Shown here: one piece after another, positions 23,975-32,155 of the stretch | Layout of the letters: each line of letters opens with the position of its first letter | Numbering within the stretch: the first letter of the stretch is position 1 | Notes under the pieces: model-generated | The model's database searches: none | Seen by the model: the letters and a program-made list of their open reading frames with translations, nothing else | Told to the model about the DNA's origin: nothing | Source of the DNA: Clostridiales bacterium | GTDB lineage: Bacteria; Bacillota; Clostridia; Oscillospirales; Acutalibacteraceae | Reading direction: 5' to 3' | NCBI GenBank assembly: GCA_012517675.1 | Contig: JAAYUL010000078.1 | Location: forward strand, 1-33,015 | DNA length: 33,015 nucleotides | Program-made: the position numbers and the translations under genes

Positions 23975-24937
23975 ATGCAATCGGCGGAGCTTTCAGTGAT
24001 TTTTCCGGTCAGAAATCTGGAGAAGGAGATTTCCGGAATCCTGCACTGGGTATCTGCTCAAACGGCCGGCCTTGAAACGGAACTGATCGTGGTGGATATG
24101 GGCTCGGACGACCGGACGGTGCTGGAAGCGGTACAGAAAATCAAAGAGCGGGGGCTGCGCGGTTTTGTGATTCAGAACGGGGAAACGACGGTCGCTTCCG
24201 CTTTGAATACGGGCATTCAGAAAGCGGGCGGGGACTATGTGACGTTTCTGTTCGCCGGAAGGCTTTACCGCGGTTTCGCCCCCTGCTATATGGAAACCGC
24301 GGTGCGCAGCGGCGCTGACTTCGTTTATGGATGCATGACGGAGGAAGAGTCCCGCACGGCGGAACGAAGGCTGGTCAGCTCCGCCGTCTGCCGGGAGCAG
24401 GGGGCGACACTGGTTTTCAACATGATCAAAGGAACCCTGCGCATGGATATCTCCGCCGTTTTCATCCGGCGCGCGTTCCTGATGGAAAAGCAGATCCGCT
24501 TTACCGATTCCTGCGGCTACGGTTATTCGGAGGAATTTGTGTACCGCTGCCTGCTGGAGGCGGAATCGGCCGTTCAGGCGCCCGTGGTGCTGCATCGGGA
24601 GAAGGAGTGCGAGATGAAGCGCGGCAGGCAGCAGCCGGTCGGAAAGAATATTTTTCAGTATGCCGACGCCATGCTGCGGGTGGCGGATTTGGTCCGGACC
24701 GGCAGCACGGAGGACCTGAAATTGGTCGCCCTGTTTGAACAGCAAAAACTTCCGCTCACGGTGATGCACGGGGTCGACGTCATGCTGCAGGAGGGCGTGG
24801 GCTATAACGCCGTGCGTGGTTTTCTTCGCGTGAACGGTTACGATAAATATCTCAAAACAGGCAGAAAGACCGCAAAATCGCTGAAACGAAGGATTGCCGT
24901 CTGGAAGATGATCCCGTGGATGTACCAGCCAAAGTGA
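23975..24937 (+). CDS. GT2-fold glycosyltransferase-like protein lacking the DxD motif
   Basis: 320 residues. The start LSVIFPVRNLEKEISGIL, ELIVVDMGSDDRT and GDYVTFLFAG follow family 2 glycosyltransferases, but the metal-binding DxD after the YVTFL strand reads LFAGRL. There is no membrane segment. The C-terminal ~90 residues are basic and helical (KTAKSLKRRIAVWKM). It may be an inactive homologue or a metal-independent enzyme. The ATG at 23975 has AGGAG 9 nt upstream. Two TATAAT hexamers occur at 23923 and 23933. It is followed by two envelope-related genes on the same strand, though gaps of about 100 nt and a terminator separate them. Confidence 0.8.
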   Translation: MQSAELSVIFPVRNLEKEISGILHWVSAQTAGLETELIVVDMGSDDRTVLEAVQKIKERGLRGFVIQNGETTVASALNTGIQKAGGDYVTFLFAGRLYRGFAPCYMETAVRSGADFVYGCMTEEESRTAERRLVSSAVCREQGATLVFNMIKGTLRMDISAVFIRRAFLMEKQIRFTDSCGYGYSEEFVYRCLLEAESAVQAPVVLHREKECEMKRGRQQPVGKNIFQYADAMLRVADLVRTGSTEDLKLVALFEQQKLPLTVMHGVDVMLQEGVGYNAVRGFLRVNGYDKYLKTGRKTAKSLKRRIAVWKMIPWMYQPK

Positions 24938-25037
24938 TGGAGAAAAATTCTTTGCCAGGATGATCTATGTCGGCTGATTGAAAAAACGAAAGACCGGACA
25001 ATTTCGTCCTTTTTATGCGGAAGGAGTGTTGATTGCG

Positions 25038-26084
25038 ATGAATAAGGAGCAATATCTGGAAAGGCTGGAGTCTTTGATTCACACCCTGCCGGCCGCGGAA
25101 CGCAGAAGAATGATCGGGTTTTACCGCAGAATGATTGAGGATAAAATGGCAAGAGGGGAAACGGAGCAGCAGGCCGTGGCGGAAATGGGCGACGTTTCCC
25201 TGCTGGCGCAGAAAATTTTAACGGAATATCCGGGCGGGCGGCGGTCCGGTGCCGGCCGGATCGCGGGAATCGCGGTCGCGTCGTTTTTTGCGATTCTGAT
25301 CATTGCGGGTTTTGTTTTCCACGGCCTGAATCTTCGCTACCAGGAAGGGGCCTATCAGAACGCGCAGGCCGGGGTGCAGAACTCCGAAACGATGGAACAG
25401 AAGACGGAAACGGCGCCGGTTTCCGGCATCACGAAAATCGATGTGGACGCACAGAACAAGGAAGTGGTTGTTGAGCGGGGCGGCAGCGACCAAATCGTGT
25501 TTACCTATTGGACCGACAGCAATCAATCCTTTACCTTTTCGAATCAAAGCGGTGTCGTTTCGCTGATGAACCGCGACCGTGAGAGCTGGAACTTTTTTGA
25601 TTTCTTCCGCAGCCGCAGCCGCACTCAAGTCCATGTAGCCGTACCGGAAAGCTACGCGGGTGAAATTTACCTGCATTCAAGCAATGGGAAGGTGACCGTC
25701 GACAATGTGGCACAGCTCACCCGATTGACATGCGACACCAGCAATTCTTCCGTCCGTTTGAACCAGGTCGAGGCCGACGAGATGGTTCTCGACACCAGCA
25801 ACGGACCGATCCAGATGAACGATGTCATCGCTTCCTCCGTCAGCGCGAGAAGCAGCAACGGCTCTGTTTCCTTCAGCAATCTTTCCTGCCCGGATATCAC
25901 GCTCGATACCAGCAACGGCAGCATCCGGGGAAATATTCTCGGGAAAGAAACGGATTACACCATCCGGACCGACACCAGCAACGGAAAATGTACGCCGCAA
26001 AGCAGAAGCGGCGGGAGCAAAAAGCTGGATGCCGACACCAGCAACGGCAGCATCAGCATTACGTTCAGCGACAGCAATTCATAG
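25038..26084 (+). CDS. HAAS-domain membrane protein with DUF4097 beta-helix repeats
   Basis: 348 residues. Residues about 1-65 form a HAAS/DUF1700 helical domain (MNKEQYLERLESLI, EDKMARGETEQQAVAEMGD). One membrane segment follows (IAGIAVASFFAILIIAGFVF). The external C-terminus is DUF4097-like with repeats of DTSNG spaced 19-22 residues, as in beta-helix rungs. HAAS proteins are usually encoded beside a PadR repressor; none is present here. GGAG is 11 nt before the ATG at 25038. A role in envelope sensing or adhesion is inference. Confidence 0.85.
   Translation: MNKEQYLERLESLIHTLPAAERRRMIGFYRRMIEDKMARGETEQQAVAEMGDVSLLAQKILTEYPGGRRSGAGRIAGIAVASFFAILIIAGFVFHGLNLRYQEGAYQNAQAGVQNSETMEQKTETAPVSGITKIDVDAQNKEVVVERGGSDQIVFTYWTDSNQSFTFSNQSGVVSLMNRDRESWNFFDFFRSRSRTQVHVAVPESYAGEIYLHSSNGKVTVDNVAQLTRLTCDTSNSSVRLNQVEADEMVLDTSNGPIQMNDVIASSVSARSSNGSVSFSNLSCPDITLDTSNGSIRGNILGKETDYTIRTDTSNGKCTPQSRSGGSKKLDADTSNGSISITFSDSNS
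25734..26050 (+). repeat. DTSNG codon repeats in the DUF4097 region
   Basis: Variants of GACACCAGCAACGG begin at 25734, 25791, 25848, 25905, 25971 and 26034. Spacings of 57, 57, 57, 66 and 63 nt are all multiples of three. They are protein repeats, not a CRISPR array. Confidence 0.8.
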
Positions 26085-26098
26085 GGCGAAAGGAACCG

Positions 26099-26138
26099 TT
26101 CCATACCATACGGCCGTATGGTATGGAATTGTTTTTTT
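26099..26138 (+). terminator. Terminator with a perfect 30-bp palindrome
   Basis: The palindrome at 26099-26128 (core CATACGGCCGTATG) is followed by TTGTTTTTTT. It ends the HAAS-DUF4097 transcript. A perfect palindrome of this length could also be a protein site. Confidence 0.85.
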
Positions 26139-26160
26139 CGTCATATCTTAGGGAGTAGGG

Positions 26161-27057
26161 GTGGTAATTATGATTATAAAACCGCGCGCTGCATGGACCG
26201 CCATGGCACTCCTCCTGGTCCTGTTCGTTGCCGCCGTACAGTTTTCCTGCCGGGTTCTGTCCGTCAGTGCAGACGCTCCCGCGGAACCGGAAACCGTCTG
26301 TGTGCCGATCATGGTTTATCACGAGGTGAAACCGAAGCTGTCAAGTTATGTCATCAGCCCTTACGAATTTGAAAGCGACTTGAAGTTTCTGAAGGAAAAC
26401 CATTACACAGCCATTACCATGACCGAGCTGATCGATTTCGTCTGCCGCGACAAAGGAATTCCCGAAAAGCCGATCATTCTGTCGTTTGACGACGGATACC
26501 TGGATAATTACAAATACGTTTACCCGCTGCTCAAAAAATACAACCAGAAAATCGTGTTGTCCGTCATTGCAAAGAACACGGATGACTTTACGCAGGTTCC
26601 GGACAATAATCTTACTTATTCCCATATGACATGGGGCCAAATGAAAGAAATCTATGATTCCGGCCTGGTGGAGATTCAGAATCATACTTATAACCTGCAT
26701 TCCGACAAAAACGGCCGCATCGGGTGCAAACAAATGCGCGGAGAGTCCGACGCGCATTATGAACAGGTTTTATCGGAGGACCTGATGAAATGCCAGGAGG
26801 AAATCAGGGCGAACATTGGAGCCACACCGAACACCTTTACCTACCCTTACGGGGAAAGCAGCAAAAACACGGACGGCATACTGAAAAAGCTGGGATTTCA
26901 GGCGACCCTTACCTGCAAATACGGGGTGAACATGGTCGGGAAAGGGCAGAATACGCTGTACGGACTGAAACGAATTTGCCGGATGCACGGCGTCAGTCTG
27001 AAAAAGGCGCTCGAAGAAGGCATGAAAACATTAAAGTATCAAAACGGAAACGGGTGA
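26161..27057 (+). CDS. Polysaccharide deacetylase family protein (NodB/CE4)
   Basis: 298 residues. A hydrophobic N-terminus (AAWTAMALLLVLFVAAVQFS) is a signal peptide or anchor. The NodB domain has VPIMVYHEV, the metal/catalytic SFDDGY, the metal-binding histidines in IQNHTYNLH, and FTYPYGE. It would deacetylate N-acetyl sugars of peptidoglycan or an exopolysaccharide at the cell surface with a divalent metal. GTG at 26161 has GGGAG 5 nt upstream; the ATG at 26170 preceded by GGGGTGG is equally possible. The region between the His motif and YPYGE is unusually polar, with a long insertion (KNGRIGCKQMRGESDAHYEQ). Confidence 0.88.
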   Translation: MVIMIIKPRAAWTAMALLLVLFVAAVQFSCRVLSVSADAPAEPETVCVPIMVYHEVKPKLSSYVISPYEFESDLKFLKENHYTAITMTELIDFVCRDKGIPEKPIILSFDDGYLDNYKYVYPLLKKYNQKIVLSVIAKNTDDFTQVPDNNLTYSHMTWGQMKEIYDSGLVEIQNHTYNLHSDKNGRIGCKQMRGESDAHYEQVLSEDLMKCQEEIRANIGATPNTFTYPYGESSKNTDGILKKLGFQATLTCKYGVNMVGKGQNTLYGLKRICRMHGVSLKKALEEGMKTLKYQNGNG

Positions 27058-27063
27058 ACGGAA

Positions 27064-27100
27064 ACAGGCAGCCTTTGCCAGTGCGGCAAAGGCTGCCTGT
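27064..27100. terminator. Hairpin between convergent deacetylase and P-type ATPase genes
   Basis: ACAGGCAGCCTTTGCC and GGCAAAGGCTGCCTGT are perfect 16-nt arms with the loop AGTGC. U-runs are weak on both sides, but the position between two convergent stops supports a shared terminator. Confidence 0.7.
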
Positions 27101-27117
27101 ACTTTGAACGGATTTCC

Positions 27118-29652
27118 TCACAGCTTTTTGTGTTTGATTCTTCCGACCGCTTTCACAATTTCATACCATAAAACGGAGATGGCGGCGATGCCGAGCGCAA
27201 GGCAAAGCTGATCTGCCGAAAGAGGAAAAAGCTTGAGAAAAATGTTCAGCGGGGTGTAAAGAATCAGGATCAGCCCCGTTGCGGTGAGCAGCAGTACGGC
27301 CAGCATGACTTTGTCCCGTGTAAGCAGGGCGGCCGATCGAGCGACGGAATCGGTATCGGAGCTGTTCACCAGTACAAGGAACAGGTTGGCAAGCATAATG
27401 ACGACAAGCCCCATCGACCTTGCAAGCGGAGCATTGGCCGGCGATTGCCGCAGAAAGAACAGATAAGCGCCGAAGGAAGCGCCGAAAACGGCAAACCCCT
27501 GCAAAAAGCTTTTCATCAGAAGTCCGGGTGTCAGCATTTTTTCATCCGGGTTTCGCGGCTTACGCTCCATAATTTTCCGTTCCGCAGGCTGCCGCTCAAG
27601 CACGACGGAGCATGTTGGGTCAATAATCAGTTCCAGCAGGACCACATGAAGCGGGAGCAGAAAGAGGCTTGCGGGAGGAATGCCGAGCAGCGGCGCCAGC
27701 AGCGCTGAAAAGGCAATCGGAATATGAATGGTAAATACGTATCCGATTGCTTTTCGGATATTGTCGTAAATTCTTCTGCCGTCTCTGATCGTATCCACAA
27801 TCGTTGAAAAGTTATCGTCCATCAGGATAAGATCCGCCGCTTCGCGCGAGACTTCCGACCCGCGCTTTCCCATGGCGATTCCGATGTCCGCGTATTTGAG
27901 CGCGGGCGCGTCGTTTACGCCGTCTCCCGTCATGGCAACGATTTCCCCGTTTTCCTGAAATGCTTTTACGATCCGCATTTTATGCTCCGGAATCACGCGG
28001 GAAAAGATGCTGACGTCCCGAACACGCTCCCGAAGCTCTTCGTCGCTCATTTGGTTCAGCTCGTCGCCGGTAATGGTTTTATCGCAGTTGGGCATGCCGA
28101 TCTGCCTGGCGATGGAACTCGCGGTCATTCCGTTGTCGCCCGTAATCATAACCACGCGCACGCCCGCTTTTGTGCACCGGCGGATGTCTTCCTTCACGGA
28201 TTCCCTCGGAGGGTCGGAAAGGCCGACAAGGCCGCAGAGGGTAAGGCGGCAGTCCGTAATGCTCTGCGGGATGCTTTCCGTGCTTTCCGGTTTCATTACG
28301 CCGACGGCAATGACCCGAAGGCCCTGCCCCGACATTTCGGCGACTTTCGATTTTGCCTTGATTTTTTCCTCCTCTGAAAGCGTGCAGAGCGTCAGAATCC
28401 GCTCGGGGGAACCTTTCGCCGCAATCAGAATCCCCCCGTCGTGTTTCCAGACATGCCCCATCATTTTCAGTTCGTTGGTAAAGGGGTATTCGGAGATCAG
28501 TTCCCCGCCGAATAAATGGTCTTTTCCGATCCCGTATTCCTCGCAGCAGGCCAGCATGGCTTTTTCCATGGGATCGTAGGCTTCCGTTTCACAGGCAAGC
28601 CCCATTGTTTCGACCAATTCATCCTTATTGTTGTTCATGGCCCATATTTCGCGGACGGTCATTTTGTTTATGGTAATCGTCCCGGTTTTGTCAACGCAAA
28701 GCACGGAAACCGCACCCAGCGTTTCAACGGACGGCAGCTTTCGGACAAGGGAGTGCTTTTTCGCCAGCCTCCAGGCGCCCATTGAAAGGAAAACCGTCAG
28801 AATCACGGGGAATTCTTCCGGTATCATTGCCATGGCGAGGGTAATGCCGGATAAAATGCTTTCTACGATCCGCTCGCCGAAGGAGTGGTCGGAAAGATTG
28901 CAATACGTAAAAAGACCAACCAGCAATAAAAGCACTCCGGCAATCACGGAGCACAGCTTCACCAGACTGCCGGTCTGATTCTGCAGGGGGGTGGAAGCTT
29001 CCGGCGCGGATGCCACGTGGGCGCCGATTTTTCCGTATTCCGTCCCGGCGCCGATTTGATCCACCAGCACCAGCGCGCCGCCCTGTGTCACCAGTGTTCC
29101 GGCGTAGCAGCGGTCCCTGCGCCAATAGCCGGTCCCGGCATCCGGGCTGCCGGACGCCGACTTCCACACGCCTTCCGCTTCACCGGTCAGCGTGGATTCG
29201 TCCACGCAAAGGTCGTTGGCTTTTATAATTTGGCCGTCGGCCGGAATCTTGACGCCTTCCGCAATCATCATAAGGTCGCCGGGGACCAGGTCCGCGCTGG
29301 CAATCGTCTGCTCTTGCCCGTCGCGGATCACTTTTACGTGCGGCGCGGAAAGATCCTTTAAGGCGTTCAGCGTTCTGTCGGTCTTCCATTCCTGAAATAC
29401 GTCGATGCTGATTACGCCGATCACGAAAATCAGCATAATGGCGCCGTCGCGCGGTTCGCCCAAAATAAAATAGATGGTCGCGGCCGCGATGAGCAAAAGG
29501 AACATGGGTTCGCCGACAATGTGCAGGATTTTTATCAGCAGGTTTTGCTTTTTTCGGGGTGTCAGCTCGTTTTTTCCATACTTCGCCTGAAGTTTTTTGG
29601 CCTGTTCCGCCGTCAGGCCGGCCGGTTCGCGTCTGTTTTCCGAAACTGTCAT
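27118..29652 (-). CDS. P-type cation-transporting ATPase under NiCo riboswitch control
   Basis: 844 residues with the P2-type layout: cation N-domain (GLTAEQAKKLQAKYG), actuator loop DESTLTGEAEGV, membrane helix with IPEEFPVILT, phosphorylation motif CVDKTGTIT near residue 320, nucleotide domain, MTGDGVNDAPAL near 575 and a C-terminal helix bundle with LLELIIDPTCS. By motif it is a Ca2+-ATPase relative. The leader carries a NiCo aptamer, which points to export of Co2+, Ni2+ or Fe2+ instead (inference). The start at 29652 has GGAGG 8 nt upstream; a longer frame would run back through the riboswitch. It is a single gene. Confidence 0.92.
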   Translation of the reverse strand: MTVSENRREPAGLTAEQAKKLQAKYGKNELTPRKKQNLLIKILHIVGEPMFLLLIAAATIYFILGEPRDGAIMLIFVIGVISIDVFQEWKTDRTLNALKDLSAPHVKVIRDGQEQTIASADLVPGDLMMIAEGVKIPADGQIIKANDLCVDESTLTGEAEGVWKSASGSPDAGTGYWRRDRCYAGTLVTQGGALVLVDQIGAGTEYGKIGAHVASAPEASTPLQNQTGSLVKLCSVIAGVLLLLVGLFTYCNLSDHSFGERIVESILSGITLAMAMIPEEFPVILTVFLSMGAWRLAKKHSLVRKLPSVETLGAVSVLCVDKTGTITINKMTVREIWAMNNNKDELVETMGLACETEAYDPMEKAMLACCEEYGIGKDHLFGGELISEYPFTNELKMMGHVWKHDGGILIAAKGSPERILTLCTLSEEEKIKAKSKVAEMSGQGLRVIAVGVMKPESTESIPQSITDCRLTLCGLVGLSDPPRESVKEDIRRCTKAGVRVVMITGDNGMTASSIARQIGMPNCDKTITGDELNQMSDEELRERVRDVSIFSRVIPEHKMRIVKAFQENGEIVAMTGDGVNDAPALKYADIGIAMGKRGSEVSREAADLILMDDNFSTIVDTIRDGRRIYDNIRKAIGYVFTIHIPIAFSALLAPLLGIPPASLFLLPLHVVLLELIIDPTCSVVLERQPAERKIMERKPRNPDEKMLTPGLLMKSFLQGFAVFGASFGAYLFFLRQSPANAPLARSMGLVVIMLANLFLVLVNSSDTDSVARSAALLTRDKVMLAVLLLTATGLILILYTPLNIFLKLFPLSADQLCLALGIAAISVLWYEIVKAVGRIKHKKL

Positions 29653-29751
29653 ACAAGTTACCTCCGTTGCGCTTTGAAGCGCTGTGATTAAGATAGCCCT
29701 ATGGCACTTCATAAACTCAATTTTGATTGAGTTCTCCAGCTGATGTTCCGT

Positions 29752-29801
29752 AAAAATATAAAAAAACACATCTGTGGAACATACTACTGTCCCACAGATG
29801 T
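29752..29801 (-). terminator. Riboswitch-controlled intrinsic terminator
   Basis: On the minus strand CACATCTGTGG and CCACAGATGTG form an 11-bp stem (14-nt loop) followed by TTTTTTATATTTTT. The 5' arm overlaps the P4 and P1 strands of the aptamer, so the aptamer and terminator folds exclude each other. Confidence 0.9.
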
Positions 29802-29873
29802 GAAAATGCTCCATCTGCTGCCGTTTCCGGCCCAGCCCCATGAACCTTTTTCCCGGTTCATCGCCTGCTCAGT
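29785..29873 (-). promoter_or_regulatory. NiCo (czcD-type) riboswitch aptamer
   Basis: Read on the minus strand. The four-way junction elements are all present: ACTGAGCAGGC at the 5' end, P2 ATGAACC/GGTTCAT, P3 GGCTGGGCCGGAAACGGCAG, P4 CAGATG/CATCTG and the closing GTGGGACAGT. This agrees with my memory of the structurally solved NiCo riboswitch in order and in the conserved junction strings. Ligand binding should hold P4 and P1 and stop the terminator from forming, an ON switch. The known ligands are Co2+ and Ni2+; Fe2+ has also been reported. Confidence 0.9.
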
Positions 29874-29913
29874 TTGTACTGTAGATTTATATGCAGTGCA
29901 AAGAGATTTCTAT

Positions 29914-29942
29914 ATTATAATATATGCGATATTGTTTGTCAA
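29914..29942 (-). promoter_or_regulatory. Consensus promoter of the riboswitch-ATPase transcript
   Basis: Minus-strand TTGACA at 29942-29937 and TATAAT at 29919-29914, spaced 17 nt. The start near 29907 gives a 255-nt leader that holds the riboswitch, its terminator and two small hairpins (ACTCAAT/ATTGAGT and GCGCTT/AAGCGC) before the ribosome binding site. Confidence 0.9.
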
Positions 29943-29997
29943 GCATTAAAAGGCTAAAAAAAATGGATTCCGCGGCGGACCTGCCCGGGCAGACAGA

Positions 29998-30035
29998 CGC
30001 CCCGTCCCTGCTTCATCATGGAAGGGGGCGGGGCG
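29998..30035 (-). terminator. Possible terminator of the V/A-ATPase operon
   Basis: CGCCCCGTCCC pairs with GGGGCGGGGCG with one G-U pair, a very stable stem 39 nt after the ntpD stop. There is no U-run, so termination is uncertain. It could also be a 3' stabiliser. Confidence 0.4.
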
Positions 30036-30073
30036 CTGACAACATGCTTTCGTATGTCCTGATTTATTAAGCT

Positions 30074-30742
30074 TTAAAAAACATTTTCTTTTGCTTTGTA
30101 GTGATGCGCCTGCTCCAGCATCATATCCTTTACCTTCATCAGGCGAATCTGCGTGCTGCGCTCGTTTTCATCCAGCTTCATGGTGATATACCGGATATTT
30201 TCCTGCATTTCGGGAATCATGACGTGTTCCAGCGCATTGACGCGCCGGCGGGTCTTTTCAATTTCCGCCGCAAGGAGCTGGCAGGCTTTTTCACATTCGG
30301 CCAGACGGAGCATATCCGGGAGAAGGTCGGACAGGGATTTCACCGCCGAATCCAGGTCGCCGGAGGTAAAGGCATACCCGTAGGAATAAATGTCGTTTTC
30401 GTCCGACGTCCGGGTTTTATAATGGTATTTCGGTATTTCCACACTCATGACATTCCGGGTTTCCAGCTCCAGGGATACTTCCTGCTTGGGCGTCATGAGC
30501 GCCACGTTGATTCCCTCGTCCGGCATCACGGAACGCGCCAGGACAAAATTCCGGTTGGCCTCGGCAATTCCATGCTCCACCTTTTCCCGAAGCGCCTTGT
30601 TTTCGCGCACAAGGTCGAGAAAACGGCGCATCAGCTCATCCCGTTTGTCTTTCAAAAGCTTGTGCCCGCGAAGCGCCGTGACCAGCTTTTTTTTCAGCCG
30701 TGTAAGCTCCATCCGCGTGGGGTTGACATGAACAGTCGCCAA
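30074..30742 (-). CDS. ntpD: V/A-type ATP synthase subunit D (central stalk)
   Basis: 222 residues, usual for the family. A long coiled coil that rotates inside the A3B3 head. The N-terminal VNPTRMELTRLKKKL and the C-terminal helix rich in RRVNALEHVMIPEM are diagnostic. I start at the TTG at 30742, which has GGAGGG 8 nt upstream and yields the family-typical MATVHVNPT; an in-frame TTG at 30748 lies too close to that site. It is the last gene of the run A-B-D on the minus strand, 42 nt after ntpB. Confidence 0.93.
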   Translation of the reverse strand: MATVHVNPTRMELTRLKKKLVTALRGHKLLKDKRDELMRRFLDLVRENKALREKVEHGIAEANRNFVLARSVMPDEGINVALMTPKQEVSLELETRNVMSVEIPKYHYKTRTSDENDIYSYGYAFTSGDLDSAVKSLSDLLPDMLRLAECEKACQLLAAEIEKTRRRVNALEHVMIPEMQENIRYITMKLDENERSTQIRLMKVKDMMLEQAHHYKAKENVF

Positions 30743-30784
30743 AAGCAAATCCCTCCTTTCAAACGCTGATGTGCGTTTCTCCGG

Positions 30785-32155
30785 CTATTTGCCGTAATAT
30801 TGGTCGAGAAATTCATCCTTGATTCTCTTTAGCTCACTGCGCGGAAGAATGGAAAGAAGCTTCCAGCCCAGGGCAAGCGTTTCCTCAATGTCCCGGTTCG
30901 TATGGTAGCCCTGGGAAACGTATTCCTTTTCAAACGCGTCCGCGAATTTTGCGTACAGCAGGTCGATGTCCGTCAGCGCGGCCTCGCCCAGAATGACCAT
31001 CAGCTCCTTGGCTTCCTTGCCGCGCGCGTAAGCCGCGAACAGCTGGTTCATGGTGTTTGCGTGGTCGGCGCGCGTTTTGCCTTCGCCGATGCCCTTGTCC
31101 TTTAAGCGCGAAAGCGACGGCAGTACGTCGATGGGGGGAGTGACCCCCTTGCGGTGCAGCTCGCGGCTGAGGATGATCTGCCCTTCCGTAATGTATCCGG
31201 TCAGGTCGGGAATCGGGTGTGTCTTGTCGTCTTCCGGCATGGTCAGAATGGGAATCAGCGTAATGCTGCCGGGCTTTCCTTTCTGCCGGCCCGCGCGTTC
31301 GTAAAGGGAAGCGAGGTCGGTGTACATGTAGCCCGGGTATCCGCGGCGGCCGGGCACTTCCTTGCGGGCGGCGGAAACCTCGCGCAGGGCGTCCGCGTAA
31401 TTGGTGATGTCGGTCAGGATGACCAGCACATGCATGTCTTTTTCAAACGCGAGGTATTCCGCGGCGGTCAGTGCCATTCGCGGCGTTGCGATCCGCTCCA
31501 CGGCGGGGTCGTTCGCCAGGTTGACAAACAGGACCGCGCGGTCGATCGCGCCGGTTTCACGAAAGCTTTCAATAAAGAAATTCGATTCTTCAAAGGTGAT
31601 GCCCATTGCGGCGAAGACCACGGCAAACGGCTCGGAGGTGCCGCGCACCTTGGCCTGCCGGGCGATCTGGGCCGCCAGATTCGCATGGGGAAGCCCGCTT
31701 GCGGAGAAAATGGGCAGCTTTTGTCCGCGGACAAGCGTGTTCAGCCCGTCGATGGCGGAAACGCCGGTCTGAATAAATTCTTCCGGGTAATTTCTTGCGG
31801 CGGGGTTCATGGGAAGGCCGTTGATGTCCATGCGCCGGTCGGGCAGGATTTCCGGCCCGCCGTCGATCGGGCGGCCCAGGCCGTCGAACACGCGGCTGAG
31901 CATATCCGGCGAAACGCCCAGCTCCATGCTGCGGCCGAGGAACCGGACCTTGCTGTTGCTCAGATTGATTCCGGTCGAGCTTTCAAACAGCTGTACCAGA
32001 GCGTTCCCGCCGTCGATTTCCAACACCTTGCAGCGGCGCTTTTCCCCGTCGGCAAGCTCAATTTCACCCAGTTCGTTGTAGGTGACGTTTTCCACGCCCT
32101 GTACCAGCATCAGGGGGCCTGCCACTTCCTGTATGGTTCTGTACTCTTTCGGCAT
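30785..32155 (-). CDS. ntpB: V/A-type ATP synthase subunit B
   Basis: 456 residues. The non-catalytic nucleotide-binding subunit of the A3B3 head. [16 protein letters not shown] at the N-terminal barrel, [18 protein letters not shown] in place of the catalytic P-loop, and [19 protein letters not shown] near the C-terminal domain are as expected. GGAGG lies 7 nt before the ATG at 32155. Its start shares one base with the ntpA stop (TGATG), so translation is probably coupled. Confidence 0.95.
   Translation of the reverse strand: MPKEYRTIQEVAGPLMLVQGVENVTYNELGEIELADGEKRRCKVLEIDGGNALVQLFESSTGINLSNSKVRFLGRSMELGVSPDMLSRVFDGLGRPIDGGPEILPDRRMDINGLPMNPAARNYPEEFIQTGVSAIDGLNTLVRGQKLPIFSASGLPHANLAAQIARQAKVRGTSEPFAVVFAAMGITFEESNFFIESFRETGAIDRAVLFVNLANDPAVERIATPRMALTAAEYLAFEKDMHVLVILTDITNYADALREVSAARKEVPGRRGYPGYMYTDLASLYERAGRQKGKPGSITLIPILTMPEDDKTHPIPDLTGYITEGQIILSRELHRKGVTPPIDVLPSLSRLKDKGIGEGKTRADHANTMNQLFAAYARGKEAKELMVILGEAALTDIDLLYAKFADAFEKEYVSQGYHTNRDIEETLALGWKLLSILPRSELKRIKDEFLDQYYGK

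Noticed and set aside
25734..26050. Regularly spaced DNA repeats that could suggest a CRISPR array
   Set aside because: The repeats are in frame, degenerate, spaced by multiples of three and encode DTSNG rungs.
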